In this document: in pieces, positions 7,255 through 15,031 of the stretch
How positions within the stretch are numbered: position 1 is the first letter of the stretch
How the letters are laid out: every line of letters begins with the position of its first letter
From: Prosthecochloris sp.
Lineage (GTDB): Bacteria > Bacteroidota > Chlorobiia > Chlorobiales > Chlorobiaceae
Direction: 5' to 3'
Assembly (NCBI GenBank): GCA_004028745.1
Contig: RAZP01000070.1
Location: 1 to 38,400 of the forward strand
Length of the DNA: 38,400 nucleotides
Program-made: the position numbers and the translations under genes
Notes under the pieces: generated by a model
Seen by the model: the letters and a program-made list of their open reading frames with translations, nothing else
Databases searched by the model: none
Told to the model about the DNA's origin: nothing

Positions 7255-8535
7255 ATGAAGGCACAAAAAGACGATGCCCGTCTACCTGAATGTGAAGCTG
7301 GTGAAGTAACGAAACTTCCTGGCTATGGCAAAGTAAAGGAGAAACAACTGTCGGGGTACCTACCAGTTACGGACAAAAATGATGCATTTATCTACTTCTG
7401 GTTTTTCGAATCCCAGGGAAATCCCGATAAAGACCCGATTGTTCTCTGGCTCAACGGCGGACCCGGCTCCTCCAGTTTCATCGGATTATTCGCAGAAAAC
7501 GGTCCTTACAAAATCCAAAGAGACAGGCTTTATGTGGATAACTATTATCTCGTGGATAATCCATACAGTTGGAACAAGAATGCCAGCTACTTAATGATCG
7601 ATCAGCCTGCCGGGGCCGGTCTGTCCTATGTAACGGATCCGAAAGAATCGGCCAGAACCGAGCAAGAAGCTACCGACCAACTTTACAGGGGCTTACAGTG
7701 TTTTTTCGATCGCTGGCCGGCATACAGGAAACAGGATCTCTATATATTCGGTGAATCCTTTGCCGGGGTGTACATCCCGATGCTGGCAACCGCCATATTG
7801 GATGAGAACCTGAAAGATCAACCCTACATCAACCTCAAAGGAATCGGTGTTGGCGACGGCTTTGTCCATCCCTATATCCAGGAATCGACATACGGGAATT
7901 ATGCCTATGCCCACGGTCTTATAGGGTTGAACGAAAAAAAGGAAGCCGATAAACTGTACAGGAAATGTGCTCGGGCCATCAAGCGGTCGCAGCCCGTTAC
8001 CTCGCGAAGGGTCGACAAAATATGTAACAAAATCGAAGAGTACATTTCAAAGGTAAGCGGTGGTGCAAACGTATATGATGTGCGCCTCATCGGCGATTAC
8101 AACTTCGACATTATCGGCGGGTACCTGGATCAACCTGCGGTTCGCAAAGCCCTGCATGTTTCACCCCACGTCAAGGCCTGGAAAGATACATCCAAACGAA
8201 TTGCTTATTTGCTGGAACGTGGGGAACAAAATTCCTATGCCGATTTATATCCGCGGCTGTTTGAATCGTTACCGGTACTTATTTATAACGGTATATATGA
8301 TATGGACTGCAATTTCATGGGAACCGATGCTTGGATAAAAGCACTGGACTGGTCTTACAAAAAACAGTTTTTACAGCAAGAACGTCTACCATGGTTCAAC
8401 GAAGGGCAATTGGCAGGTCATATTCGCTCCTACAGCAACCTGACACAGGTATTGGTAGCTGGCGCCGGGCACTTAGTTCCGCTGGATCAACCGAAACATG
8501 CCTTGGCTTTATTGAATAATTTTACACAAAAATAG
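7255..8535 (+). CDS. Serine carboxypeptidase, peptidase family S10
   Basis: A 426-residue protein with the full S10 signature: oxyanion segment 'IVLWLNGGPGSSSF', 'SYLMIDQPAGAGLSYV', nucleophile Ser168 in 'IFGESFAGVYIPMLA', catalytic Asp349 in 'YNGIYDMDCNFMG' and His406 in 'VAGAGHLVPLDQP'. S10 enzymes remove C-terminal residues at acid pH and are mostly secreted or vacuolar proteins of eukaryotes; plant relatives also act as acyltransferases. This copy has no signal peptide (it starts MKAQKDDARLPECEAGE), so it should be cytoplasmic, which is odd. The ATG at 7255 follows GAGAGG; an ATG at 7240 overlapping the previous stop is the alternative. The stop TAG ends one base before the radC duplicate. 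Confidence 0.93.
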   Translation: MKAQKDDARLPECEAGEVTKLPGYGKVKEKQLSGYLPVTDKNDAFIYFWFFESQGNPDKDPIVLWLNGGPGSSSFIGLFAENGPYKIQRDRLYVDNYYLVDNPYSWNKNASYLMIDQPAGAGLSYVTDPKESARTEQEATDQLYRGLQCFFDRWPAYRKQDLYIFGESFAGVYIPMLATAILDENLKDQPYINLKGIGVGDGFVHPYIQESTYGNYAYAHGLIGLNEKKEADKLYRKCARAIKRSQPVTSRRVDKICNKIEEYISKVSGGANVYDVRLIGDYNFDIIGGYLDQPAVRKALHVSPHVKAWKDTSKRIAYLLERGEQNSYADLYPRLFESLPVLIYNGIYDMDCNFMGTDAWIKALDWSYKKQFLQQERLPWFNEGQLAGHIRSYSNLTQVLVAGAGHLVPLDQPKHALALLNNFTQK

Positions 8536-8692
8536 CCACCCATCCGGAGATGTGGAACCAAGCAACGCGGACAAGCAGGTAACATCCATCCTCAAACAGG
8601 CCGGTTCAATCATCCAGATCGATCTCCTCGACCATGTCATAACAGGCAGAGATACTTGGTTCAGCTTCAGGGAACATTCACTGCTCGGTTAG
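8536..8692 (+). pseudogene. radC: Displaced 3' end of radC (right direct repeat)
   Basis: It encodes the last part of RadC (HPSGD through the C-terminus, stop TAG) without any start or N-terminal part. It differs from 3785-3941 at ten positions, nearly all silent, which means both copies evolved under protein-level selection before they met. I infer that it is the original host radC tail, pushed away by the cassette. Confidence 0.92.
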
Positions 8693-8762
8693 CAAAAGCA
8701 AGGAAATGCCGGATTTACCGAAGCATTCCCATTAGGCTCCAAAGGAAAGCAGCGGAAGCCCG

Positions 8763-9050
8763 CTACTGACCTGAAGCACTTTCGCCCTGTTGCATAAAAG
8801 TCTGAGGGTGAACAGAAGGCTGGGAAGAAGCGTTGCCCTGGCAAATCTCACAGACGTTTTTTGCTTGCAAACCTTTTTGTGTCTGATCGATTTCAAACTC
8901 CACCTCAGCGTCTTGGTTCAAAACCTTGAAACTCTGATCGGAAATAATGGCTGAAAAATGAACGAAAATATCTTCACCTCCGTCCGGGTTAACAATAAAA
9001 CCATAACCTTTCTTGCCATCGAACCACTTAACTTTACTTTTCCTTTGCAT
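8763..9050 (-). CDS. Cold-shock domain protein with C-terminal extension
   Basis: A 95-residue protein from the ATG at 9050 (MQRKSKVKWFDGKKGYGFI). The RNA-binding motifs RNP1 'KGYGFI' and RNP2 'DIFVHF' mark a cold-shock OB fold that binds single-stranded RNA or DNA. Typical Csp proteins have about 67 residues; here a Gln/Ser-rich tail of about 27 residues follows, beginning 'VCEICQGNASSQPS', with two cysteines in C-E-I-C spacing whose role is unknown. An in-frame extension to 9101 exists, but the family start fits 9050. Confidence 0.92.
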   Translation of the reverse strand: MQRKSKVKWFDGKKGYGFIVNPDGGEDIFVHFSAIISDQSFKVLNQDAEVEFEIDQTQKGLQAKNVCEICQGNASSQPSVHPQTFMQQGESASGQ

Positions 9051-9262
9051 GATCAAAACTGGGGGTTTATCCTTAAAGGTAAATGCAGTCGAAAACCACA
9101 TCGTGGGGGTACTTTATATAAGAAATATAGGTTAATTATCAAGATGCAACAACATTTTGAACAATTTTTTCGATCTTAATACAGCATTTTTTACTTGTAA
9201 TGTGCCACCCTCTACTGTAATTCCAGTTCGGGAAGCCTTTAAAACTTTCTAAACTCTTTCCC

Positions 9263-9994
9263 ATGCAGGATATTATCTTACTTACCGGTGCCGGCAAAGG
9301 CATCGGAAGAGCTATTGCCTTGGATTTCTCTTCAAAAGCCCAAAACAACATTTCTTTTAATCCGGTACTGGTTCTCTGTTCCCGCACCTACAGCGAGATT
9401 GCGACATTGGCGGAGGAATGTGCAGAACTGGGCACGAAAGTTCTTCCTATAGAAGCTGATATTGCCAAGCCTGACGATATCGACCGCCTTGTAAGGCAAA
9501 CACTTGAGGAGTTTGGCACTATAGACTGCCTGATCAACAATGCTGGCGTTGGCCGGTTCAAAAGCCTCACTGAACTTACTGAAGAGGATTTCGACTATAC
9601 CATGTCGGTAAACATGAAAGGCACCTTTTTCCTGACACAGAAAGTTTTCCCGATTATGGAAAAAAAACGCTCCGGCCATATTTTTTTCATCACTTCTATC
9701 GCAGCGGAAACTGCATTCAAAAACTCCTCGGTCTATTCGATGTCCAAGTTCGGTCAGAAAGGCCTTGCTGAAACTATTCGACTTTATGGAAGGGAATGCA
9801 ACGTTAAAATAACCAATGTCATGACGGGAGCGGTTTATACCCCAATGTGGGGAGATGCCGGAAATGAATTTAAGAACGTGATGATGATGCCTGAAGATAT
9901 TGCCGGACCAATAGTTGACGCATATCTTCAACCCCCCAGAACATCCGTAGAAGAAATTGTTCTGCGTCCTGTCGGAGGAGATATCAATAGTTGA
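9263..9994 (+). CDS. Sepiapterin reductase (short-chain dehydrogenase)
   Basis: A 243-residue SDR protein. The cofactor motif is 'LLTGAGKGIGRAIALDF', the structural 'NNAG' is in 'CLINNAGVGRF', and the catalytic Ser-Tyr-Lys is in 'FFITSIAAETAF' and 'SVYSMSKFGQKG'. The substrate-binding 'GAVYTPMWGD' and the 'MMMPEDIAGPIVDAYLQP' tail closely match, as I remember it, the structurally known Chlorobium tepidum sepiapterin reductase, which makes the L-threo-biopterin side chain of the green sulfur bacterial pterin. Arg in 'LCSRTYSE' after beta2 suits NADPH. It stands alone, followed by repeats. Confidence 0.9.
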   Translation: MQDIILLTGAGKGIGRAIALDFSSKAQNNISFNPVLVLCSRTYSEIATLAEECAELGTKVLPIEADIAKPDDIDRLVRQTLEEFGTIDCLINNAGVGRFKSLTELTEEDFDYTMSVNMKGTFFLTQKVFPIMEKKRSGHIFFITSIAAETAFKNSSVYSMSKFGQKGLAETIRLYGRECNVKITNVMTGAVYTPMWGDAGNEFKNVMMMPEDIAGPIVDAYLQPPRTSVEEIVLRPVGGDINS

Positions 9995-10052
9995 AGATTG
10001 TTGAACTGTTGATTTGTTTATTTGTTGAAATGCTAGTTGCACGGTCGTACTC

Positions 10053-10310
10053 GTACTCAGCGAAGCGGTAATCGTACTCGTAATCGGAAAAAGGAATTAA
10101 CATTACGATTACGATTACGATTACGATTACGATTACGATTACGATTACGATTACGATTACGATTACGATTACGATTACGATTACGATTACGATTACGATT
10201 ACGGAAAGATATCAGGATACTGAAAAAACAGGCAAGTTGTTTTTCAAACCGTTACTTGCCGCCTGTTCCCTATTACTTTCCGAATCCTGACTTTTTACTT
10301 TTGGATTTTG
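10053..10310 (+). repeat. Large dispersed repeat block with hexamer tract (copy A)
   Basis: The block starts with GTACTCAGCGAAGCGG, continues with TACTCGTAATCGG and AAAAAGGAATTAACA, then the hexamer tract, then CGGAAAGATATCAGGATAC and onwards to a T-rich 'TTTTGACTTT' end. A second near-identical copy with a shorter tract lies at 20486-20734. A frame of 102 codons across it is repeat translation only (Arg-Leu repeats). Confidence 0.9.
10103..10203 (+). repeat. TTACGA hexanucleotide microsatellite, about 16.8 units
   Basis: 101 bp of uninterrupted TTACGA units. The seed is present in the flanking repeat, which contains TAATCGTACTCGTAATCG. Slipped-strand expansion is the simplest origin. Confidence 0.97.
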
Positions 10311-10320
10311 ACTTTCTCCC

Positions 10321-10348
10321 GTACTCAGCGAAACGGCACTCGTAATCG
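10321..10348 (+). repeat. GTACTCAGCGAA repeat family (copy 3, degenerate)
   Basis: GTACTCAGCGAAACGGCACT followed by CGTAATCG; a diverged member only 11 bp after copy A ends. The rest of the gap to 10636 holds T-rich sequence and no recognisable gene. Confidence 0.7.
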
Positions 10349-10636
10349 AAAAAAGTTCAGAATCCAAAATTCAGAAGCAAGAAGCCAGCAAGGTGAAGGT
10401 AAGATACTGAGCCGGTCTTGTATTTTGAAAAAGCCTTTCAAACTATTCAGGCTGAAAGTCGAGGGTTTTGTTTCTCATACATAAGACGGAAAACAAAACC
10501 CTGATTTCTTTTTTCTTCTTTCGTGTCGTGTAATTCGTGGACAAAAAATTATAACGCTCTCTTTTTGTCTTTTGAATTCTTTGAGATTATCTTGGCTGAC
10601 AATATTTCCCAATCATCAACATTAACCTGTGAAACA

Positions 10637-11092
10637 ATGGGATTAAAAGACCAGATTAATCAAGACCTAAAGGATGCCATGAAAAGCGGCGACAAGAACA
10701 AAGTCAATGCTGTGCGTGCAATCAGAGCCGCACTCCTTGAAAAAGAGGTCTCTCTGCGTGTTGGAGGCAAAGCTGAACTCAATGAAGAACAGGAACTTGA
10801 AGTTGTCATGAGCCTTGCAAAAAAACGCAAGGATTCCATTCAGCAGTATCAGGATGCCGGTAGAAATGATCTGGTGGCAACAGAACAGGCTGAACTTGCA
10901 GTGATAGATGCCTATCTACCTGCCCAAATGTCGGATGAAGAAATCAGAAATGTCATCCAGGAAATCATTACCAAGGCTGGAGCAACGTCCATGAAAGACA
11001 TGGGAAAAGTAATGGGCGCCGCGATGAAACAGCTTAAAGGCAAAGTCGACGGCGGAAAAGTGCAGGAGATCGTCAAATCAGCTTTGTCATAA
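10637..11092 (+). CDS. GatB/YqeY domain protein
   Basis: A 151-residue protein from the ATG at 10637 (MGLKDQINQDLKDAMKSGDK); an in-frame upstream extension to 10523 has no conserved content. It shows the YqeY pattern: 'DAMKSGDKNKVNAVRAIRAA', 'EEQELEVVMSLAKKRKDSIQ', 'LPAQMSDEEIRNVIQEII' and 'GKVMGAAMKQLKGKVDGGKV'. The domain is the tRNA-binding helical tail of GatB, but free-standing YqeY proteins have no proven function. It precedes serS, consistent with a tRNA-related role. Confidence 0.93.
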   Translation: MGLKDQINQDLKDAMKSGDKNKVNAVRAIRAALLEKEVSLRVGGKAELNEEQELEVVMSLAKKRKDSIQQYQDAGRNDLVATEQAELAVIDAYLPAQMSDEEIRNVIQEIITKAGATSMKDMGKVMGAAMKQLKGKVDGGKVQEIVKSALS

Positions 11093-11248
11093 CGTCGCCT
11101 GAGAACCTGCTGCGCAGCTCATTCACCCCGTGTCTCGACAATGCCGGGACTCTCCGTCAGCCTTGTATCTCGATACAATCGGGACTCGCAACGGTTCTTT
11201 AGGATACCAATAAGAGCGATACCCACATATAAACAACGTTCCAATAAT

Positions 11249-12532
11249 ATGCTTGATATCAATTTTATCCGACAGAACCCGGAAGAGATCAACGATATGT
11301 TGCGAAAACGCCGCCAGGAGGAAGATCGCACCAAGGTTGATGATCTGCTGGAATATGACCGCCGACGTCGGGAACTTATCAAAGAGTCCGATGAATTGAA
11401 AGCCTTGAGAAACAGGGTTTCAAAAGACATTGCCGTTATAAAAAGGACCGGCCAAGGATCGGCAGAAGATCTCATTCGGGAGATGAAAGAGGTTGCAGAT
11501 AAAATTGCAGGCATGAATGATACTTTGGGGGAGATTGAGAAAAAAATGGAATCTATCCTGCTCTCCTTACCCAACAAGCTTCATCCCGACGTGCCTGAGG
11601 GCAGTTCTGCAGAGGACAACCATACTTACAAGGAGCCGATTGTCTTTGATCACGCACTTGATTTCCCTCTGCTGAATCACCTTGACCTCGGCAACAAGCT
11701 CGGCATCCTGGACTTTGAACGGGGTGCAAAAATCTCAGGCACCGGCTTTCCGGTGTATACTGGCAAAGGGGCACGCCTTGAACGCGCGCTGCTGAATTTC
11801 ATGCTGGATTACCACACCGAAAAGCACGGATATACCGAGGTATTTCCTCCGTTCATGGTAAATGAGGACTCTTTGCGTGGCACGGGTCAGTGGCCGAAAT
11901 TTGCCGATCAAGTGTATTACATAAATGAAGATAACCTTTATGCCATTCCAACCGCCGAAGTGCCTGTAACCAACCTGCACCGCGATGAAATGCTTCGGGA
12001 CGAACAGCTTCCCATATCCTATGCAGCCTATTCGGCATGTTTCCGCAGGGAAGCTGGCAGTTACGGAAAAGACACTCGCGGTTTCCTCAGGGTACATCAG
12101 TTCAACAAAGTTGAAATGGTAAAGTTCACCCGCCCTGAAAAATCGTACGACGCTCTCGAAGAGATTCTGCAAAACGCTGAAGCGATCCTCAAGGCACTCA
12201 AAATCCCCTACCGTGTGCTGCTTCTCTGCAGTGGTGATATCAGCGCCAGTGCCGCAAAATGTTACGATATCGAGGTATGGTCGCCAGCGGAAAGCAAATA
12301 CCTCGAAGCATCGAGCTGTTCCAATTTCGAGGATTACCAGGCACGGCGTGCCAACATCCGCTTCAAGCCTGACGGTTCCTCGAAACCTGCTTACGTTCAC
12401 ACGCTGAACGGGTCTGGACTGGCAACTTCAAGATTGATGGTTTCACTGCTCGAAAACTACCAGACTGCCGAAGGCACCATTGTGGTTCCTGAAGTGTTGA
12501 GAAAGTATACGGGCTTCGATGTGATCGATTAA
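11249..12532 (+). CDS. serS: Seryl-tRNA synthetase
   Basis: A 427-residue class II synthetase that charges tRNA-Ser (and tRNA-Sec where present). Residues 1-105 form the antiparallel coiled-coil arm that grips the tRNA ('LDINFIRQNPEEINDML', 'LIREMKEVADKIAGMNDTL'). The catalytic domain has 'PTAEVPVTNLHRDE', 'FRREAGSYGKDTRGFLRVHQ' (motif 2), 'VEMVKFTRPE' and 'LNGSGLATSRLMVSLLENYQ' (motif 3). The ATG at 11249 gives the family N-terminus MLDINFIRQ; the in-frame 36-codon upstream extension is rejected because it runs through repeat-like DNA. Confidence 0.97.
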   Translation: MLDINFIRQNPEEINDMLRKRRQEEDRTKVDDLLEYDRRRRELIKESDELKALRNRVSKDIAVIKRTGQGSAEDLIREMKEVADKIAGMNDTLGEIEKKMESILLSLPNKLHPDVPEGSSAEDNHTYKEPIVFDHALDFPLLNHLDLGNKLGILDFERGAKISGTGFPVYTGKGARLERALLNFMLDYHTEKHGYTEVFPPFMVNEDSLRGTGQWPKFADQVYYINEDNLYAIPTAEVPVTNLHRDEMLRDEQLPISYAAYSACFRREAGSYGKDTRGFLRVHQFNKVEMVKFTRPEKSYDALEEILQNAEAILKALKIPYRVLLLCSGDISASAAKCYDIEVWSPAESKYLEASSCSNFEDYQARRANIRFKPDGSSKPAYVHTLNGSGLATSRLMVSLLENYQTAEGTIVVPEVLRKYTGFDVID

Positions 12533-12728
12533 GCGACAAACTTTCTCAAAACTTCAAAGCCTTTACCATTCTACCTGACTTCTCTACTTTTCGTCATCAG
12601 GATTCAGCGAAAAATCATCAAAGCACACAAATTTTTTGAGCTTTAAATCAATTTTCTTTACACACTAAAAATAGAGATGTATCTTTCTTGGTTGTTTGGC
12701 AAACCGGAAATTTGAGAGGAAAAAAGCT

Positions 12729-13709
12729 GTGCACATCGAACAAATAATCTTATCCCATTTACTGAAACCGGTCAGGGATGTAACCCTGCATGCCAATCGC
12801 TGGTTTGACAATTATGATGAGGTTATCTGGCTGATCGGTGACGGCCGAAGCGGCACGACCTGGGTCGCCGATCTCATCAATCACGACAGAAAGTATAGAG
12901 AAATGTTCGAGCCGTTCCATCCGCAGCACGTCGATGAAATGAGCTTTCTATCACCGCATCAATATATCAGGCCCGGCGATTCGCATGATCAGTTGGAAAG
13001 CATTGCATCCGATGTTTTCAGCGGTACATTCACTCATCCAGTGGTTGATTCGGCCAATCACTCACACCTGTATAATGGGCTGCTTATAAAAGATATTTTT
13101 GCCAATCTGTTTGCTTATTGGGCTTCTGTTCGTTTCCCGAACCTGAAAATCATTCTGCTTGTTCGAAATCCTTTTTCCGTGGCCCTGTCAAAAAGCAAAA
13201 AGAAAGACTGGTTTTGGGTAACCGATCCGATGCTGCTGCTTAATCAACAGAACCTTTATGATGACTACCTTCATCCCTTTGAAGATTTGATCAGAAAAAC
13301 CAGCGAGAGCAGCGATTACATCCTGCGCCAGGTCCTTATCTGGTCAATTATAAACTATGTACCGCTTAAGCAGTTCTCGCCGGGACAGCTCCACATCACT
13401 TTTTACGAAGAAGTGTTTGCCGATCCCAACAATCAGGTTTCTTCAGCATTTCGATTTGTCAAGAACACCCGAGAAAACTGCCACGTTGAACTTAATGAAG
13501 AGACTATCAAACGACCAAGTAGGGTTGTCAGTAAAGAAAGCAGTCTCTTTCAGGGCAAATCCCCCGTTACCTCATGGAAAGATGAACTTTCCCTCCGGCA
13601 AATCGACGCAGGTTTGAACATTCTCAACGAGTTCGGCCTCGCAGAGCTGTACGATGAAGACTCCATGCCTAACAAGGATGTGCTTTACTCCATTCATGGG
13701 GTAGGATAG
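12729..13709 (+). CDS. Sulfotransferase family protein
   Basis: A 326-residue protein. 'WLIGDGRSGTTWVADLI' is the 5'-phosphosulfate loop that binds PAPS in sulfotransferases, and 'KIILLVRNPFSVALSKSKK' is the 3'-phosphate-binding Arg/Ser segment. No signal peptide. The acceptor cannot be told; such bacterial enzymes sulfate lipids, polysaccharides or small molecules. The GTG at 12729 is chosen because GAGAGGA lies just upstream; a TTG at 12696 is in frame. It is isolated, with no PAPS-synthesis gene nearby. Confidence 0.85.
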   Translation: MHIEQIILSHLLKPVRDVTLHANRWFDNYDEVIWLIGDGRSGTTWVADLINHDRKYREMFEPFHPQHVDEMSFLSPHQYIRPGDSHDQLESIASDVFSGTFTHPVVDSANHSHLYNGLLIKDIFANLFAYWASVRFPNLKIILLVRNPFSVALSKSKKKDWFWVTDPMLLLNQQNLYDDYLHPFEDLIRKTSESSDYILRQVLIWSIINYVPLKQFSPGQLHITFYEEVFADPNNQVSSAFRFVKNTRENCHVELNEETIKRPSRVVSKESSLFQGKSPVTSWKDELSLRQIDAGLNILNEFGLAELYDEDSMPNKDVLYSIHGVG

Positions 13710-13943
13710 GGAAACGCATCACTTTGCCAAACCCATCCTTTACCATTTCCCCTTTTAGCACAGCAACATTTCATAAGCTGAAAGCTCATAATGTGAGACT
13801 CTCTCCTTTATCACTCAAGCTCTTGCAAAAAGTATAAATTATTCACAACGTCCCTTAAACATGAAACCTTTTTGCGTCCCTATGCATAGCAATAATGAAA
13901 CGATGCTTTAATTCAACGAAAAAAACATGAGCAGGAAAAAGAC

Positions 13944-14429
13944 ATGAGCGTAAAAATGAAATCTTGGGCAACGCCGCTGGCTGCCGGAACCTTCATCATT
14001 CTTGCCGTAACCGGTATTTTGATGTTTTTTAAAATCAACGTGGGGTATATCAAGCCTGTCCATGAGTGGCTGAGCTGGGTAATGGTGATCGGGATTGTTT
14101 TTCATACCATCGCCAACTGGAAATCTTTTACCTCATACTTTTCGAAAAAGCCATCCTTTACCATTATCGGTGCAGGTTTGATTATTACTGTGCTTTCAGT
14201 TTTTATGCCGTCCGCCAACAATGGAAACCCCGGAATGAAAATGATCAAAGCACTCGGGACGGCAAAAATCGAGACCATTGCTGATATGGCAGGGCAAAAC
14301 AGCGATGACATTATCACAAAACTTGAACAAAAGGGCATTTCTGAAACAGGGACATCCATGACAATCCAAGAGATTGCTGCAATGAACGGAAAAAAAGAGA
14401 AAGATATTCTCTGGGTGATTTTTCAATAA
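13944..14429 (+). CDS. DUF4405 membrane protein
   Basis: A 161-residue protein with three hydrophobic segments (about residues 10-28, 40-55 and 74-90). 'VHEWLSWVMVIGIVFHTIAN' has two His residues on one helix, the pattern of DUF4405, a family related to cytochrome b-type membrane subunits. The C-terminal 60 residues are soluble: 'MTIQEIAAMNGKKEKDILWV' resembles the small DUF4405-linked domain that follows the membrane part. Haem binding is possible but unproven. Confidence 0.75.
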   Translation: MSVKMKSWATPLAAGTFIILAVTGILMFFKINVGYIKPVHEWLSWVMVIGIVFHTIANWKSFTSYFSKKPSFTIIGAGLIITVLSVFMPSANNGNPGMKMIKALGTAKIETIADMAGQNSDDIITKLEQKGISETGTSMTIQEIAAMNGKKEKDILWVIFQ

Positions 14430-14462
14430 CCGCAACTTCGGGCAGCACCATTCATTGAATTC

Positions 14463-14738
14463 ATGCTACAGGCATTGCTTGACGCAATCACCAGTGCGGT
14501 CAAAAGCGACCAAGTAGCAAAGTTGCTTGATGCCATGGGCGAAAAGGAAGTTAGCGTTAGTGAACTTATGAATGCTCTTGGGCTTGCCCACAGGGCGACA
14601 TTCAGAAAAAACTATCTTGTTCCAGCTTTAGACGAAGGCTGGATCGAAAGAACACAGCCCGATTCACCGCGCAGCCCAACCCAACGCTACCGGCTTACTG
14701 ATAAAGGGCGAAGTTGGAAAATGAGACGACGCAATTGA
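14463..14738 (+). CDS. Winged-helix domain as found at the C-terminus of Fic and AAA-4 regulators
   Basis: A 91-residue protein: 'SDQVAKLLDAMGEKEVSVSE', 'MNALGLAHRATFRKNYLVPA' and 'GWIERTQPDSPRSPTQRYRL' match the DNA-binding wing that ends many Fic-family and divergent AAA-4 proteins. The large N-terminal domain those proteins carry is absent, so this may be the 3' remnant of a longer gene or a free small regulator. The ATG at 14463 has no strong ribosome binding site. Confidence 0.65.
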   Translation: MLQALLDAITSAVKSDQVAKLLDAMGEKEVSVSELMNALGLAHRATFRKNYLVPALDEGWIERTQPDSPRSPTQRYRLTDKGRSWKMRRRN

Positions 14739-14888
14739 AGAGAAAAGATAAACCGGAATGGACACCTCGGAAAAGCACCTTGAGAATAATGCATTTGTTC
14801 AAGATCAAGAAGTGATCGGAAACCGAAGCGAAGTCCCGACAAGTCGGGATGACCATCAGAAAATCTAGCAGGATCAGATAAACATGTT

Positions 14889-15030
14889 GACACCTCTAAA
14901 AACCGTTGCGAGCATTTCGAGAGCAAGGCGTACGGAGCGCAGGAACCGGAGTGTATAAATAATACATGAGGATTCCGAGCACCGCTCAACGCAGCAACCG
15001 GGTTGCGCAGCAGGTTTTTCGAGGTTACCC
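14889..15030 (-). repeat. MITE-like 142-bp intergenic repeat next to metX
   Basis: The ends ACACCTCTAAAAACCGTTGC and CAGCAGGTTTTTCGAGGTTA form an imperfect terminal inverted repeat (ACCTCTAAAAACC against ACCTCGAAAAACC). The middle holds a GCAACC/GGTTGC hairpin. It ends right at the metX stop codon. A partial copy of its right part lies at 27893-27955. It has no coding content; it may act as a 3' RNA structure for metX. The rest of the gap from 14739 shows nothing I recognise. Confidence 0.7.
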
Positions 15031-15031
15031 T

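Larger units (their letters stand above)
3942..8535 (+). mobile_element. Inserted gene cassette at the radC 3' end (about 4.6 kb)
   Basis: The segment between the two radC 3' copies carries three plus-strand genes and a 531-bp leader. Its right end coincides with the stop codon of the last gene at 8535, and the duplicated radC tail starts at 8536. All three genes have strong Shine-Dalgarno sequences, unlike the genes around. No integrase, transposase or clear terminal inverted repeat is visible, so I call it a cassette or island by its boundaries only. Site-specific insertion or recombination with DNA from a relative are both possible. Confidence 0.7.

Noticed and set aside
3942..8535. Cassette as prophage or conjugative element
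   Set aside because: No phage, transfer, replication or integrase gene is present; only three metabolic-type genes and a leader.
9332..10042. Minus-strand frame of 236 codons opposite the sepiapterin reductase gene
   Set aside because: The plus strand encodes a full SDR enzyme; the antisense product has no recognisable domain.
10103..10203. CRISPR-like array
   Set aside because: The units are six bases with no spacers; it is a microsatellite.
10037..10345. Plus-strand frame of 102 codons with Arg-Leu repeats (and the similar one at 20473-20754)
   Set aside because: It is the translation of the TTACGA tract inside a dispersed intergenic repeat, with no ribosome binding site and no other protein features.
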